Below are positions 45,170 to 58,077 of a stretch of 64,000 nucleotides of DNA, in pieces (position 1 is the first letter of the stretch; each line of letters starts with the position of its first letter). A model generated the notes under the pieces. It saw only the letters and a program-made list of their open reading frames with translations, did not search any database and was not told the origin of the DNA. The stretch covers positions 1,193,001 through 1,257,000 of the forward strand of contig NC_081815.1 in assembly GCF_030704535.1 (NCBI RefSeq). Reading direction: 5' to 3'. A program made the translations under genes and the position numbers. This DNA is from Vitis vinifera (taxonomy: Eukaryota > Streptophyta > Magnoliopsida > Vitales > Vitaceae).

Positions 45170-46989
45170 TTTGAGCAAAGAACTATTTTTTCTATTGTGT
45201 TTTGTTGGTTGAAAGAAAAAAAAAAGATTTTGTTCCACCTTTTTGAAAATTCTTCAATCTTCCTTGTAGAAAAATGGATGGTAGGAAAAGATTAAGGGTT
45301 AGACTAAAGTTATCTTGGAATCTAGAAGATGAAGCTATAAAAGAATGTTAGTAAAATAACATTTCCTATGCCACCAATATTCAAAAACTAGATGTTACTA
45401 AGGCATCATCATCAATTTTGCCAAAAATAAATAACCCCATTTTATAAGGAACAAGATTTCATTTCTTTTGGTTTAGATTTGTTCTTTGTCCATCATCCAT
45501 TACAAGGTTAACCAACTAGCAAGACAACCTATTTTTTCTTATTCAATCATGATCTGCAACTTTTTGGACATAATAAAAGCATGGAATATGACTCAAAAAT
45601 GCAAAACATGTTGCCTAATGCCTTGTTTTACACATATATAGGATGAGAATTGAAAAACATATAATTCTAAAAATTGATAAATTTTTTTGAAGTAAACTAC
45701 TAGTGATTTGAACATAATTTTTTCATAATAATTCTTCAAATCTAACTTCAAGAATTTAGATATATATATAAGCTAAAGGTAGAAGTGCAAATTGTGCTAA
45801 ATAATGGATTCCCTTAATCTTACTATATTTGCGATTTGGGCGGGTTATTCATCAATTACTTATGCGATTCTTTTCTATGACCAAGTGGTTCACCTTTGGT
45901 TTTTTGAGGACTATACCTTAGGTACTACTTCAATAATCCTTAGGTATCACCTTAATCTACCTTAGGTACTACCTTAGTCAAAGTTGGGTTCTACCTATCC
46001 CAAGTCTCGAACCTTCAATCCCGGACATTACTTGTTATATTTTAAAATTTGTAGTTTATCATTACTAATACTTTGTATTTTTAAAATATGATATTATTTT
46101 AAATTGCACATGTTTTTTTTAGATGATGTTAAATATTATTTGACTATGTGGCTTATTTCTACAGGTGCAGTCTTATAAACTATGGATTGAAATGGAAAAT
46201 ATTGAGAAAGGGATTGTAGAAATCATTGCTCAGAATAATATAAAATGGCTTGTTATGGGAGCTGCAACAAATAAATATTATTCAAAGTATTAACCATCTA
46301 TTACAAGTTGTTATTGTTGATTGCATTGATTTATTTGATATTGTTGTAGAATTACTCGAGGCTTCCACCCTAGGCATTTGGGATAAAAGTTTTGTTGAAT
46401 TTAGTGGAATTTCTTGAAGCTTCTACAAGAATTATCCAATATTAGTGCACAAGTATTGTTGCTCTGTAGGAGGCCTCTTGATGTAGCCTAGTTGGTTATA
46501 AATTGCTATGAAGATTAACCCAATTTTAAGTCATCAAAAATCAGCTCAATGTGCAGATATCAAAATAGCTAAAACTTATACGAATTTAATTGAACTTGCA
46601 TTTGCTTTCAAAAAATTTTAAAAATAAAAAAGTCACGTGAATGGACATACTCTTAACGTTATGTTTAGTTATTAAAAAATATATAAAAAAAAAATAATTT
46701 TTTTTTCATATCTAACTTCATCACAAAATATATATAAAAATAATTAAAATTAATTTTAAATTTATTTATTTTAAAAATTGTTTTGTATTTTTTATGTTTT
46801 GATTTTATGTAAATAAAGTTATGTATAGTTAAAATTAATAAAAAAATTATATATATTTAAATTATTTAATCTTTAAATAAAATAGTTTAATAATGAAAAG
46901 AGTTTGAAGTATAATTTAAAATAACTTTTTTTTTTATTTTTTATTTTCTTTTACTTTTTTGGTTTATTTTCCTTCAATTATTTTGAAAA
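45170..46989. other. AT-rich spacer, no gene recognised
   Basis: This presumably includes the decayed 3' part of the MULE. Short frames are not protein-like. A line of CCTTAGGTACTACC-like repeats lies at about 45915-45985. Confidence 0.5.
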
Positions 46990-47447
46990 ACCATCAAAAT
47001 AAATTAATAAAAATTCAACATTTATATAAAAATGAAGCAAAAATATTTTATTCGGAAATTAGATTTATTGAATTAAAAAAATTCTCCTATATAAAACCAA
47101 ACAACCAAATCAAACCAATCAAGTGGATGTATCGGTAGATTTGGGTTGATGGGACTGGGAGATTTGCATTTTATATTTTATATTTTATATTTTCATGAAA
47201 CCTCGGAAAAAAACAAAAAGGAAAAAGAGATGAAATATATGAAGTTGTAATTATTGTGAATGGGGCCATTGACCGTGGAAAGATCTGAGTCAATCACCTC
47301 GCCGCCTGTCACGCGGATAAATTTGACATTTCTCCGCCGCCTACCACGTGGAGAAATTATTTAGTAAGATAAGATATGAATAATAAAATTATAAATTATA
47401 TTTTTATAAAAAAGACTTCTTTATATATATGAAATCTACATAAAATA

Positions 47448-47518
<71 letters not shown>

Positions 47519-48279
47519 TAATAACTTTTAATAATATTCTATTTAAAATAAATAATAAATAAAATTTAATTTTTTTTTAATATGTAAATGAGTCGACTTC
47601 AACATTTAATATGTCGATTGAAAGTCATATAATACAAATTTATTGTTCTTGTGGTCTTAATCAATTTGTACGGAGGAAATTCTCCCAATTTAATTTTATA
47701 GCAGAAGGGGCCTTCTGTACGTTTTTCTATTTTCTTTGAGTTGATTGTGACTAACAATTGGACAAGAGAACATTTCAATACTATGACTAAATATTAAGGC
47801 TTTGTTTGACCATTGTTTTGGATAATGGTTTTTTATTTTTTATAAATAAAAAAATAAGAAAAACATCGTGTTCCTCCCTAGGAAAGCTGGGGGCTCTCAC
47901 TGTATTGGTTTTCTGGATTTTTTTTAAGGTAAGCGAGACAGCATTGAGAGTTCTTGCTTGGGCCTGGTTTTTTTTTTTCCTGCAAGGGCGGCTGTAAAAG
48001 GGTGTCATCCCCCTCTCCCTATTTTTTTTATTATAAATTTATATGTATGGAGAAAATTCTCCCAATTTAATTTTGTTGTTTGGATTTGAAGATTAGAGGA
48101 TTGCTCATTATAGTTAAAGCATTTTCACTGAACCTCATGAATATTATGTCTTATTTTTGTATCTTTTGCTGTGTTTCTTTATTTTATAGGATAATTTAGT
48201 TTGTATTTTATTTGGTGTTTTTGAAAGTCTGAACAAAACACAACAAATTGATATGAAAGCTTGGCACGACATACACATC
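46990..48279. other. Repeated spacer with a long (AT)n tract
   Basis: 46990-47290 repeats 38690-39125. Uninterrupted (AT)n occupies 47451-47509. The remainder is non-coding and T-rich. Confidence 0.65.
47451..47509. repeat. (AT)n microsatellite
   Basis: About 29 perfect AT dinucleotides. Confidence 0.95.
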
Positions 48280-48410
48280 TTCCTCCTCCCCTTTGCTCTT
48301 TTCCCATATTTCCTTTCCATTTTTCCTCTGCCAGTCTCCCTTGATTTCTATGTTCTAGCTAGCATTTATCATATAGGCTACTGTGGGAGATATTTTTGAC
48401 GACTTGACGA
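48280..48410 (-). pseudogene. Relic of a minus-strand ankyrin-gene 5' end
   Basis: This matches 23095-23230, the first codons and leader of the intact minus-strand gene (CCCATATTTCCTTTCC, TGCCAGTCTCCCTT). The rest of the gene is missing. Confidence 0.6.
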
Positions 48411-49705
48411 TATGCACAATTCATTTCATTAAGGAAATAATAACCCTAATAAGGGAAGAATTGAAAGAGAAATGTGAAGTCTGAAGTCATTTTATTTAAA
48501 TAATCATAACCTTATTTATTGAATTTTAATTATAATAATAATAATAAATATTGATATACTTATTTATGTGGATTTGCTTGTACAAAAGTCTACGTGAAAA
48601 CAATGTTGAAAATTCCGGAGTACTTCCCCGAACCTCACCTGTTTCTCTTATGAAAATTCTTTAAGTACTTGGATGACTTCCCCTGTTTATTGCCTGTATG
48701 ATTGATGCTTGATTGAGAGGGAGAATGGACAGGAAATTTGGGGAACAACATCTAATGAGAGAAAGAGAGAAAAGGTTGTACGAGGCATCTGTGGATGGAA
48801 GCGTGAATTCCTTGAAGCAGTTGATGAAGGAAGATCCACTCGCTCTAGCCCGAGCTTCAGTCACTTGCTTTGATGAGACTCCACTCCACATAGCCGCCAT
48901 GCTTGGTCACCTAGACTTTGCAAAAGCACTTGCTTCTCACAAACCAGACATGGCCATGATCATGACCACGGCGATAGACTTGCAGGGGCGTTCACCTTTG
49001 CACTTGGCCTCTGCCAATGGCCATATTGAGATAGTTAACATATTGCTGTCATTGAATTCCAATATATGCCTCATCTGCGATGAGGATGGAAGAACACCCC
49101 TTCATCTGGCGGTGATGAAGGGCCACGTTGAGGTCACAAGGGAGTTGGTTAGGGCCCGACCAGAAGTCACTGGGCACAAATTGGATCACGGGGAGACCAT
49201 TCTGCATTCTAGTGTGAGACATAATCGTTTAGGAGCTCTGAAGATGTTAGTTGAATCAGTAAGGGAGGCTGAGTTCATCAATGCCAGAGATGATTATGGC
49301 AACACTGTCTTGCATACTGCTACAACCTTGAAGCAGTTGGAGGTAAAATTTTCGTCAATTCTTTAGGCTCTTATATATACCAATTTGTGTAGTGAAGGTA
49401 ACATCACCATATTCATTCTCAATCTAATTAACTAGACTACTATATATTGATCAATCTGTGCAGACTGTTAGGTATCTGCTCAATGGAAATATGGTGGAAG
49501 TCAATGCAGTGAATGAAAGCGGTTTGACAGCTTTAGATGTCATTGAACATATGCCAAGAGACTTGAAATCCACGGAAATCCGAGAGTCACTTTCAAAAGC
49601 TGGAGCTTTAAGAGCCAGAAATGTACCTGCCAATGGAGAACGTGAGATAGCTATGGTGATCGAGGAGTCTCGATTAGATTCCGTAGCACAACCTCTAGAT
49701 GTTTC

Positions 49706-51461
49706 TAATAGAGTAAGAGATGACATGCTTTAAAATAGGAAAGGCAGGGTGTCCCAATCGGTGATGCCATTCTGATGAGCTGGTTTTGACACTGGAAAAG
49801 GCAAGTAGAGGTGATGATACCGGCCACTCATACACACCATCCTTAGTTTTGCCCTTCAAAAGCGTTGCTCCTGTGCGAAGATCCTTTACAAGAAAGGAAG
49901 ATGGTAAGAATGTAATTGAAACATTGTTAGAGATACAGAATTTGGAAATTGAAATCAAATTTTTTTTCATGCTAGGAACACAGAGAACATTGGTTAAGGA
50001 AAATTGAGCATTGGAAGTGTGGAGAGAGAGGGAACCAGTGTGTGTTATGGGAAGTCCTGTGCCATCACCAATCATAATGTCGTCAGAGCCATTGTATGGT
50101 GCATGAATAGAAAGATTGCTCAAGTCGGAGGTGACGTGATGAGAAGCACCACTATCCAATAGCCATGTTGGGGTGTTGGAGGTATTAGCAGCAAAGTGAG
50201 CTTTTGGTTGCCAGGAGGAGTTTGGCATTGCTGTACTGGTGTTGGTGGATGTCTCAATTGGTATTAATCTGAAAGAGGGACAACGCTTAGCTGTATGTCC
50301 TTGAATTCTGCAGATTTGGCAGTAGCCAAGATAAGGCTTTGGAGAGCTGCGATCTGAACGCAAATTGTTAGCGCCGGTGGGTGTAGGGAATCGATTACCA
50401 AAGGTGGGCGACGGGCGCCAGCCCGTAGTGCTGTTGCCAGGATTGGAGGGTGGACGCCAGCCTGTGTTGTTTCCGAGGAAGAATTAGAGTATGGCAGGTG
50501 TCGGGACCCAGAGTAGGCACGATTGGCAGGATTAGCAGAGGCAGGGAAGTAGGATTGTTCAGTCTTTGTAGTGTTTTGAAGAGAAGCTTCAAAGTTGAGA
50601 AGCTTTTCATGGAGTTCATCAAAGGAGATTGGAGTATCTCTAGCTTGAACTGCCCGCACCAATTCTTTGTAGTCTTCACCAAGTCCCTCAAGAATTTTTT
50701 CTAAGAGATCTTCATCATCAACAGCTGCACCTAGGATGGCAAGTTCATCAACCCGAGCCTTGATGGTCTGAAGGAATTCAGAGACACCCATGGATCCCTT
50801 CGTGATTTGTTTTAATTGATTTTTCACCTGCTTGATTCTTCCACGTGATGGTTTGGCATATGTATTGGCCAATATTGTCCAGGCTTCCCTTGCTGTTTGT
50901 GCTCGAGCAATAAATGGAATGATGGAGGGGGACAGAGAACCAAGAATGGCATTGAGAAGGAGTTGATCCTGCCTGATCCAGAGTGTATGTGCTGGATTTG
51001 GTGTAGTGGTTCCTGGAAGAATTGTTGTTGGACAAGGATGTGATCCGTCAATGAATCCTAGAAGATCATACCCAATAAAGAGAGTCTGGAATTGTAGTTT
51101 CCAAGATACATAGTTGGTGGAGGTAAGCTTTAATGGAGTTTGAGCTGCAACATTGATGCTAATCAATGTGCTATGAGGGTCGTTTGTGTTATGAATGGTG
51201 GTGGTGGCCCTGGTAGTCATTAGAAGGGAAGGAAAAAATTAAGCTAATTGCTCTGATACCATAACAGAGTAAGAGATTGGAAATTCACATATTTTATTGA
51301 AGGAATTGATGCAATATATACAGCTAAAATCATAACAGATTTGCCTAGTCTTAAGCCTATATACATGGAAATATTAAGCTGGAAAAGAGAATATACAAAG
51401 AGATAAAGTTTGGTATAACAGATATAGAGAACAAGTCAATGGAGGATGTGGCTATCTGATA
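49706..51461 (-). mobile_element. Internally deleted copia element in ankyrin copy 3
   Basis: It is flanked by GTTTC at 49701-49705 and 51462-51466. The 5' LTR is 51262-51461 (200 bp, on the minus strand TATCAGATAG...CTCTGTTA). A tRNA-iMet-type primer site (TGGTATCAGAGC) begins at 51261 and reads leftward on the minus strand. Gag, protease and pre-integrase follow. At the far end only about 16 bp of the 3' LTR remain (49706-49721, TAATAGAGTAAGAGAT). Integrase core, RT and RNase H are lost, so about 1.76 kb is left. Confidence 0.85.
49722..51220 (-). pseudogene. Copia Gag, protease and pre-integrase (RE1-like)
   Basis: From ATG 51220 (MTTRATTTIHNT) the Gag region is open (NYVSWKLQFQTLFIGYDLL, then the UBN2-type domain). 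A frameshift at about 50480 moves the zinc knuckle (CQICRIQGHTAKRC), protease (WLLDSGASHH) and GAG-pre-integrase (WHHRLGHPAF) into another frame, which stays open to the deletion at about 49722. Confidence 0.82.
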
Positions 51462-52094
51462 GTTTCTCCAAGAGTAGGATTATTCTCACGAGGCATCAGT
51501 AATAAGACAGATTCGGAAAACAAAGAAAATTGGTTGAAAGACAACCGTGATGCTTTGATGGTAACGGTAGGTGTGATTGCAGCCATGGCTTACCAATCTG
51601 GGCTTAATCCTCCTAGCGGTGTTTGGCAGGAAAACAACATAAAAGACGATGAGGGAAACATTATTTATAAATCAGCAGGGACTTCCATAATGGCCGTTAA
51701 TTATCCAGATGGGTATCCTAAATTCATGGCGTACAACACTTTCTCCTTGGTTGCTTCTTTAAGCATAGTATTGCTGCTTATAAGTGGATTACCTATGAAG
51801 AAAAGTATTTTCATGTGGCTTCTCATGGTTGCCATGTGGGTCACAATCACATTCATGACACTCACCTACTTGATTTCAGTGAGGGCCGTTTCTCCGGATC
51901 ATGAGCACCCTTACATCAATAGAGTAGTTGGGAATTCGTTGTCGGTATGGTTGGGTGTGATTGGCTTTGTTTTATTGGTTCATACTATCCGCTTCCTCAT
52001 GTGGTGTGTAAGGGAAGTTCAGTTTAGAAAGAAGCCGATATCCATCAAGTCTTGCTTGAGGGATTGGGTGAGCAATTTGTTGAGTTGTAAATAA

Positions 52095-52954
52095 GAAGCC
52101 AACCATCATGACAGGCAGCTGTGCTTACTGTTCTATTATACGTACAAAAGGTCTCATCTGTTGTTTATTCCTTTCCTTCTTACTAGTATGGTGTTGGGAG
52201 GTCCCATCTCCACTAATATTGCAATGTGTAATTTCTTTGTAATTAAGGAATTTAGCCAATGTGAGTATTTTTGAAAATAATGCCATAGAATCTTTTTTGG
52301 GTTTAATGAACAGTTTTGCCTCCTACTTTATGCTTTTATCCACAATATTCCTATCAACTTTAGGATTTAGAATATACAATTTTTACAATGCGTTTAGTAA
52401 TGATTTTATAAGACGTTTATAAGATTTTTAACACTTGAATTATATAATTTTTTTAAACATTTAAAAAGTTAGAAACACTTTATAAAATCACTATCAAACG
52501 AACTTTTAATATCATTATCAATGTTATAATCACTTCATATCTTATAGTCGTATTCTTTGAGATAAATGCATACCAATACCTATATGCTGACTATTTCATT
52601 TAATTTGGTGGTTAGGAGCTTAGGATCTAGTCATAAGAATATATTACCTAATTCTAAAATTTGATACTTAAAATTGTTCGTTAAAATTAATTTAATTTTT
52701 TAAATAATGAAATTGATATCCTTAAACTTACAAATTTTAAGTTTATCAAAGAGAAACAAGAGAAGAAAGAAACAGACTTTTAACATAGAAGATATTTAAA
52801 CTTTAGAAAAAAAATTATTTATTTTAATTTTAAGTTACAATATTAATTATTTTATAAAATATGTTTAATCTATTTAATAACTTAAATTAAATTATTAGAT
52901 TATATTAAACCATTAAATTAATTTGTCAACACCATCTATGATTTAGGAATTTCT
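52095..52954. other. 3' flank of ankyrin copy 3, AT-rich
   Basis: The first 150 bp are probable 3' UTR. No gene is seen. Confidence 0.6.
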
Positions 52955-53330
52955 TGTAGGGAATTAAACCGAATTCCCAACCCGTGAGAAACAAAAATTA
53001 GAGGAAAAACACACGCCAAAGAAAAACAATCACACGCACAAGACAGTATTTACGTGGTTCGGCAATTTGCCTATGTCCACGGAGTTGCAGGGATATCACT
53101 ATTATCAGGGAAGAATACAGAGTACAACCTGGAGGCTACAATATTCTCTATATATATATAGCACGGCAACCCTACTATACTAAAAAACCCTAATTACAAA
53201 AGGTGGTTCCACAATGGGTTAAACGGGCCCAACAGGCCTCAATAAATCTCCCATTAAAAAGCCATGCAATATTATTCGGGTCGGGTCGTCAAATCGGATC
53301 AAACAAAACTAGGCTCCACAAAGCCCAACA
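52955..53330 (-). repeat. 3' LTR of the Tnt1-like element
   Basis: It has TG...CA ends and abuts a purine-rich tract, as in the Tnt1 lineage. It contains a TATA-like tract at about 53150. No second LTR is present in the window. Confidence 0.75.
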
Positions 53331-53422
53331 AATCTCCCACTTGGAGACTAGTCCAATCACCAACATCAAACCGCTATCCTCCAAGAAACAATCCCTCATC
53401 CCTACAACTCATCCTCCTGTCC

Positions 53423-56400
53423 TCAAGCTAGAAGACCAATTGAAGCTGTACACAGCTTCAACTTCTCAATAGTGACACCCTTAGTCAACATGTCTGCAGG
53501 GTTATTAGATCCACAAATCTTCTCAAGTATTACCAGTTTATCCTCAACAAGATAACGGATAAAGTGGTATTTTGTTTGTATATGTTTCGACTTTGAATGA
53601 AAAGCCGAATTTTTGGCAAGAAAAATTGCACTCTGACTGTCACTGTGTAGAATGCCCATCTCCTGCTTCTTACCCAATTCATCTAAGAAACCATGTAGCC
53701 AAATCATCTCCTTTCCAGCTTCAGTTGCTGCAACATACTCAGCTTCTGTAGTAGACAACGTAACAATCTTCTGTAGATTTGAAGTCCATGATATAGCTGT
53801 ACCACCTAGAGTAAAAACAAACCCAGTAGTACTCTTTCTACTATCAATATCACCAGCAAAATCAGCATCTACATAACCCTGCAGTTTCAAACTTGCACCT
53901 GTGAAGCAAAGACATGTATCTAATGAACCATTCAGATATCTTAAAATCCACTTGACTGCCTCCCAATGCTGCTTTCCAGGCCTACTCATGAATCTGCTCA
54001 CAACTCCCACTGCATGTGCAATGTCTGGCCTTGTACACACCATAGCATACATCAAGCTGCCAATAGCTGAGGCATAGGGCACCTTGCTCATATGGTCCCT
54101 TTCTTCTTCTGTCTTCGGTGATTGTTCTTTGCTTAGTTTGAAATAACTACCCAAGGGTGTGCTCACTGGTTTAGCTTCATTCATGTTGAACCTGCTGAGA
54201 ACTTTCTTCACATACTCTGACTGTGAAAGTTTCAATGTACCATTAGCCTTGTCTCTAATGATTCTCATACCAAGGATTTGCTTTGCAGCTCCCAAATCCT
54301 TCATTGCAAACTGTTTGGACAATTGCTTCTTCAGATTATTAATCTTCTCAATGTCAGACCCTGCAATAAGCATATCATCCACATACAACAGTAATATGAT
54401 GTAAGAATTGTCAAAGGACTTAACATAGCAACAATGATCAGCTTCACATCTCTTGAACCCAATTCTATGCATAAAATTGTCAAACTTCTTGTACCACTGT
54501 CTAGGAGCTTGTTTAAGGCCATACAAGCTCTTTCTCAGTTTGCAGACTAGATTCTCTTGTCCCTGAACAATGAACCCTTCTGGCTGAATCATGTAAAGGT
54601 CTTCCTCCAAGTCACCATGAAGGAATGCTGTCTTCACATCTAACTACTCAAGATGTAAGTTTTCTACAGCCACCATTCCAAGTACAAGTCTAATTGTTGA
54701 CATCTTCACAACTGGAGAAAATATCTCTGTGTAGTCAATGCCCTCCTTCTGTTGGAACCCTTTAACCACTAATCTGGCCTTGTAACGTTTGCTACCATCA
54801 TGCTCATTCTTTATTCTGTATACCCACTTGTTGTGCAAAGCCTTCTTTCCTACTGGCAATTCAATCAGTTCCCATGTCTGATTCCCCAGCAGGGAATCCA
54901 TCTCATCCTTCATGGCTAACTCCCACTTGCTTGAATTCTCATCTTGCAAGGCTTCATTATAACACTCTGGCTCACCACCATCAGTCAACAGGAGATAATT
55001 TAAAACAGGTGAATAACGCTGTGGAGGTCTAATGTTCCTGGAAGATCTGCGAACTTCAGCTACAGGTGTACTCAAATCTACCTGTGAATTTACATTCTCC
55101 TTATCTTCTTCACCCCCTTTTTGGACAGTACTTTCAGTCAATTCATCTAAGTTGACAAACTCAGATTTCTTTTGATCTATCTCTGTAACATCTGACGTTA
55201 CAGTTGACCTGTCCTTGTACATAACCTGTTCATTAAATATCACATTTCTACTTCTGATGATTTTCCTGTTTTGTTCATCCCAAAACCTATAGCCAAATTT
55301 CTTATCACCATAGCCAATGAAAAAACATATTTTTGACTTTGCATCAAGTTTACTACGAGCATCAGAATCAATATGAACATAAGAAACACAACCAAAAACT
55401 TTTAAATGTGAAAACTTCACCTCTTTACCGCTCCAAACCTCCTCAGGAAGTCTGAACTCCATGGGAACTGATGGTCCTCGGTTTATCAGGTAAGCTGCAG
55501 TGCTAACAGCATCAGCCCAAAAAGTTTTTGGTAGTCCAGCATGCAACCTCATACTTCTAGCATGCTCATTGAGAGTTCTATTCATGCGCTCAGCCACACC
55601 ATTCTGCTGTGGTGTCCCAGGAATGGTCTTCTCCATCCTAATTCCTTGTGCAGCACAATACTCACTGAATCCTCCATCTATGTACTCTCCTCCATTATCT
55701 GACCTCAAACATTTTACTTTCAAACCTGTTTCTGTCTCAACCATGGCCTTCCACTTCTTAAAAGTTACAAATACATCAGATTTATTTTTCAGAAAATAAA
55801 CCCATACCTTTCTACTTGAGTCATCAATAAAGGTGATGTAGTACCTTGAACCTCCTAGGGATGCAACCGGAGAAGGCCCCCACAAATCAGTGTGTACTAG
55901 TTCCAATTTTTCAGCCTTCGGTGTCCTGCCAATTTTCAAGAAGCTCACCTTTTTTTGCTTTCCTAAGATGCAACTTTCACACATGTCAAAATCAATGGAC
56001 TTCAATTCTGGTAGTTTTCCTTTTGACAGCAACATCTTCATCCCTTTCTCACTCATGTGACCAAGTCTGCGGTGCCATAGGCTTGTATCAGTACTTGCAT
56101 CAGCAACTGCAATTGTGTCTCTTGGACATGAGGTCATATACAGAGTGCCAGTCTTCTTTCCACGAGCCAATACCCTAGCTCCCTTTGTAACCTTCCAAGT
56201 ACCACCAACAAATAGTATTGCATGTCCTTCATCATCAAGTTGTCCAACAGAAATCAGATTCCTCCTCAGGTCAGGAATATGTCGAACCTTCTCCAGTAAC
56301 CAAACAGACCCATTAGGCAACGATATCCGGACATCTCCCAGACCCACAACATCCAAGGCTGAACCATCAGCCAAATATACCTTACCAAAATCACCTGCAA

Positions 56401-56905
56401 CATAATTCTGTATGATTTCTCGGTGTGGAGTGGTATGAAACGAAGCTCCTGAATCCAAAACCCAATCATCAAGTGGGTTGTCTACTGCAAGAAGTAATGC
56501 ATCCTGTACCTCTTCTGTTACAGCATTAGCAGAATCATCTTCATTCTTCTTCTTAGGGCTTTTGCATTGCCTTTTAAAGTGACCTGTTTTCCCACAATTC
56601 CAGCATTGTACTTGTTGGCCTGATCTAGATTTGCTTCTGTTCCGATTAGAATTTCTGGAATTTGATCTACCTTGATTTGAATTTCCGTTATTACCTCTAC
56701 CTCTTGTCTCAAGGTTTAGGGCAGAACCAGATCCTGAGGTTTCACCTGCATCTCTTCGGCGAATCTCCTCAGCCAGAATTAAATCTCGTATATCATTGTA
56801 CTTGAGTTTTTCCTTTCCCGTAGAATTGCTTACTGCCATCCTCATTGCCTCCCAACTGTTTGGCAAAGAAGCCAAGACGATCAGAGCACGAATCTCAGTC
56901 TCCAA
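53423..56905 (-). pseudogene. Tnt1-like Gag-Pol, one stop codon
   Basis: One reading frame holds the Gag C terminus, zinc knuckle CWNCGKTGHFKRQC, protease WVLDSGASFH, pre-integrase WHRRLGHMSEKG, integrase (HTDLWGP, RSDNGGEY, NGVAERMNR), reverse transcriptase (YVDDMLIAG) and RNase H (VDADFAGD to ADMLTKG). The only interruption is a TAG at 54644-54646 inside RT, between HLE and LDVKTAFLHG, where family members have Gln. The start is lost with the truncated Gag. It looks young apart from the truncation. Confidence 0.9.
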
Positions 56906-56908
56906 TTA

Positions 56909-57960
56909 CTGTAAGTTGTTAAAAAGATTATTTATTTATTCTTTGCTACAAAGTAGTCCATAACATTATTGTTTATATGGAATATTGAATGAGTTTTGAG
57001 ATAGTAATTAACATGTTAGAGATTTCTAACTGGATTCATTTTAATGGAATCAAAATAATCTTAATCTGCATGGGAGAAATATTTTCGGGTAAAGTGTATG
57101 AAGATTTTTTCTTAAATAAGTCAAAAAGCGATTTAAATATTTTATAACAACATAAAATAATATGTTAATTTTGATTTTGAAAGATAATATTTTAAATAAT
57201 TGTGGAGGATAATTTTGTAGATGAAAATATTAAATTTTTTCAAAAAAGAATAATTTTAATCCGCTTAATAAAAAAAATGATAATTTTATTATTTCAATAT
57301 GTAAATTTATTTAAATAAAAAATAGAAAAGAAATTAATTTTTCTAATGAATCACTTATTAAGGTAAAGTAATTTTGCTGTAAAAACTTATTGGATGTATA
57401 ATTTAAAAAAGGGAGGATAAATATTTTGAATTAATTGATTAAAAGGAATAAAATAATTCCTATATTTATGATATTATGTTTTTTTACTTTGGAAGAGTAA
57501 CTTATAATTAACATAAATCTTCTTAAATATTTCAAGTATTTATAATATATTTTAAAATAATGAGTTGTTTTTATGAAAATATTTTTGTTAAAATGAGGTA
57601 AAAAAGAAAAAAGCAAAAAGAAGAAGACATTTTTGTTAAAAACCGGCCAAAAAAGGGAGAATGGATTAGATTTCCAAAATGGGTTTCAATGTAATATTAG
57701 TTAGTTAAAATAGTTGAATGTGGAAATCTTTGAGTCAATCACGCTATGGGAAAATGCCGCCTTTCAAGTCACTCGTTTGTTTCTGTGGAAGCACGTCACT
57801 ATCTATAGCATGTAGTCATCAACGCCGGCTTTGTTGTGGACCTGTGGTTGGTGGGTTTACTTGTACAGAAGTCTAGGTGAAAAGAATGTTGAAAATCCTC
57901 AAGTACTTCCGCCGACTTCACCAGTTTCTCTTATGAAAATTCTTGAAGTACTTGGATGAC
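56909..57960 (+). repeat. Ankyrin-array upstream block, copy 3
   Basis: This is homologous to 23650-24510 and 40970-41826. It includes AT-rich DNA and the leader motif GAGTCAATCACGCTATGG at 57732, and runs into the 5' end of ankyrin copy 4. Confidence 0.75.
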
Positions 57961-58077
57961 TTCATCTGTTCCCCCTACGAATGATTGCCTATATGATTGA
58001 TACTAGAATGAGAGGGAGGATGGAAAGGTGAGACAGGAAATTTGAGCAACAATGTCTAATGAGAAAAAAAAGGGAAA

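Larger units (their letters stand above)
48725..52094 (+). pseudogene. Ankyrin/PGG gene copy 3, interrupted by a copia insertion
   Basis: Exon 1 is 48725-49342 (MDRKFGEQHL..., 206 codons, five ankyrin repeats), with donor GAG|GTAAAA. Exon 2 starts at 49464. It reads without error to the codons of LDVS at about 49706, where a copia element (49706-51461) is inserted. After it the same frame continues (PRVGLFSRGISNK) through the PGG domain to TAA 52092-52094. The PGG motif is PPSGVW, so the first Gly is Ser. About four hydrophobic segments and a basic tail are complete. Apart from the insertion I see no stop or frameshift, so the inactivation looks recent. As it stands, translation would end shortly after LDVS (stop within the copia sequence), giving a soluble ankyrin protein without membrane anchor. 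TTG codons upstream of 48725 are not needed as starts. Confidence 0.9.
52955..56908 (-). mobile_element. Tnt1-like copia retrotransposon, 5' truncated
   Basis: On the minus strand the 3' LTR is 52955-53330 (376 bp, TGTTGGGC...CCCTACA), preceded by the polypurine tract AGTGGGAGAT (about 53331-53341). The polyprotein runs 56905-53423. The 5' LTR, primer site and first half of Gag are missing. At about 56908 the sequence passes into the ankyrin-array upstream block. Confidence 0.9.
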
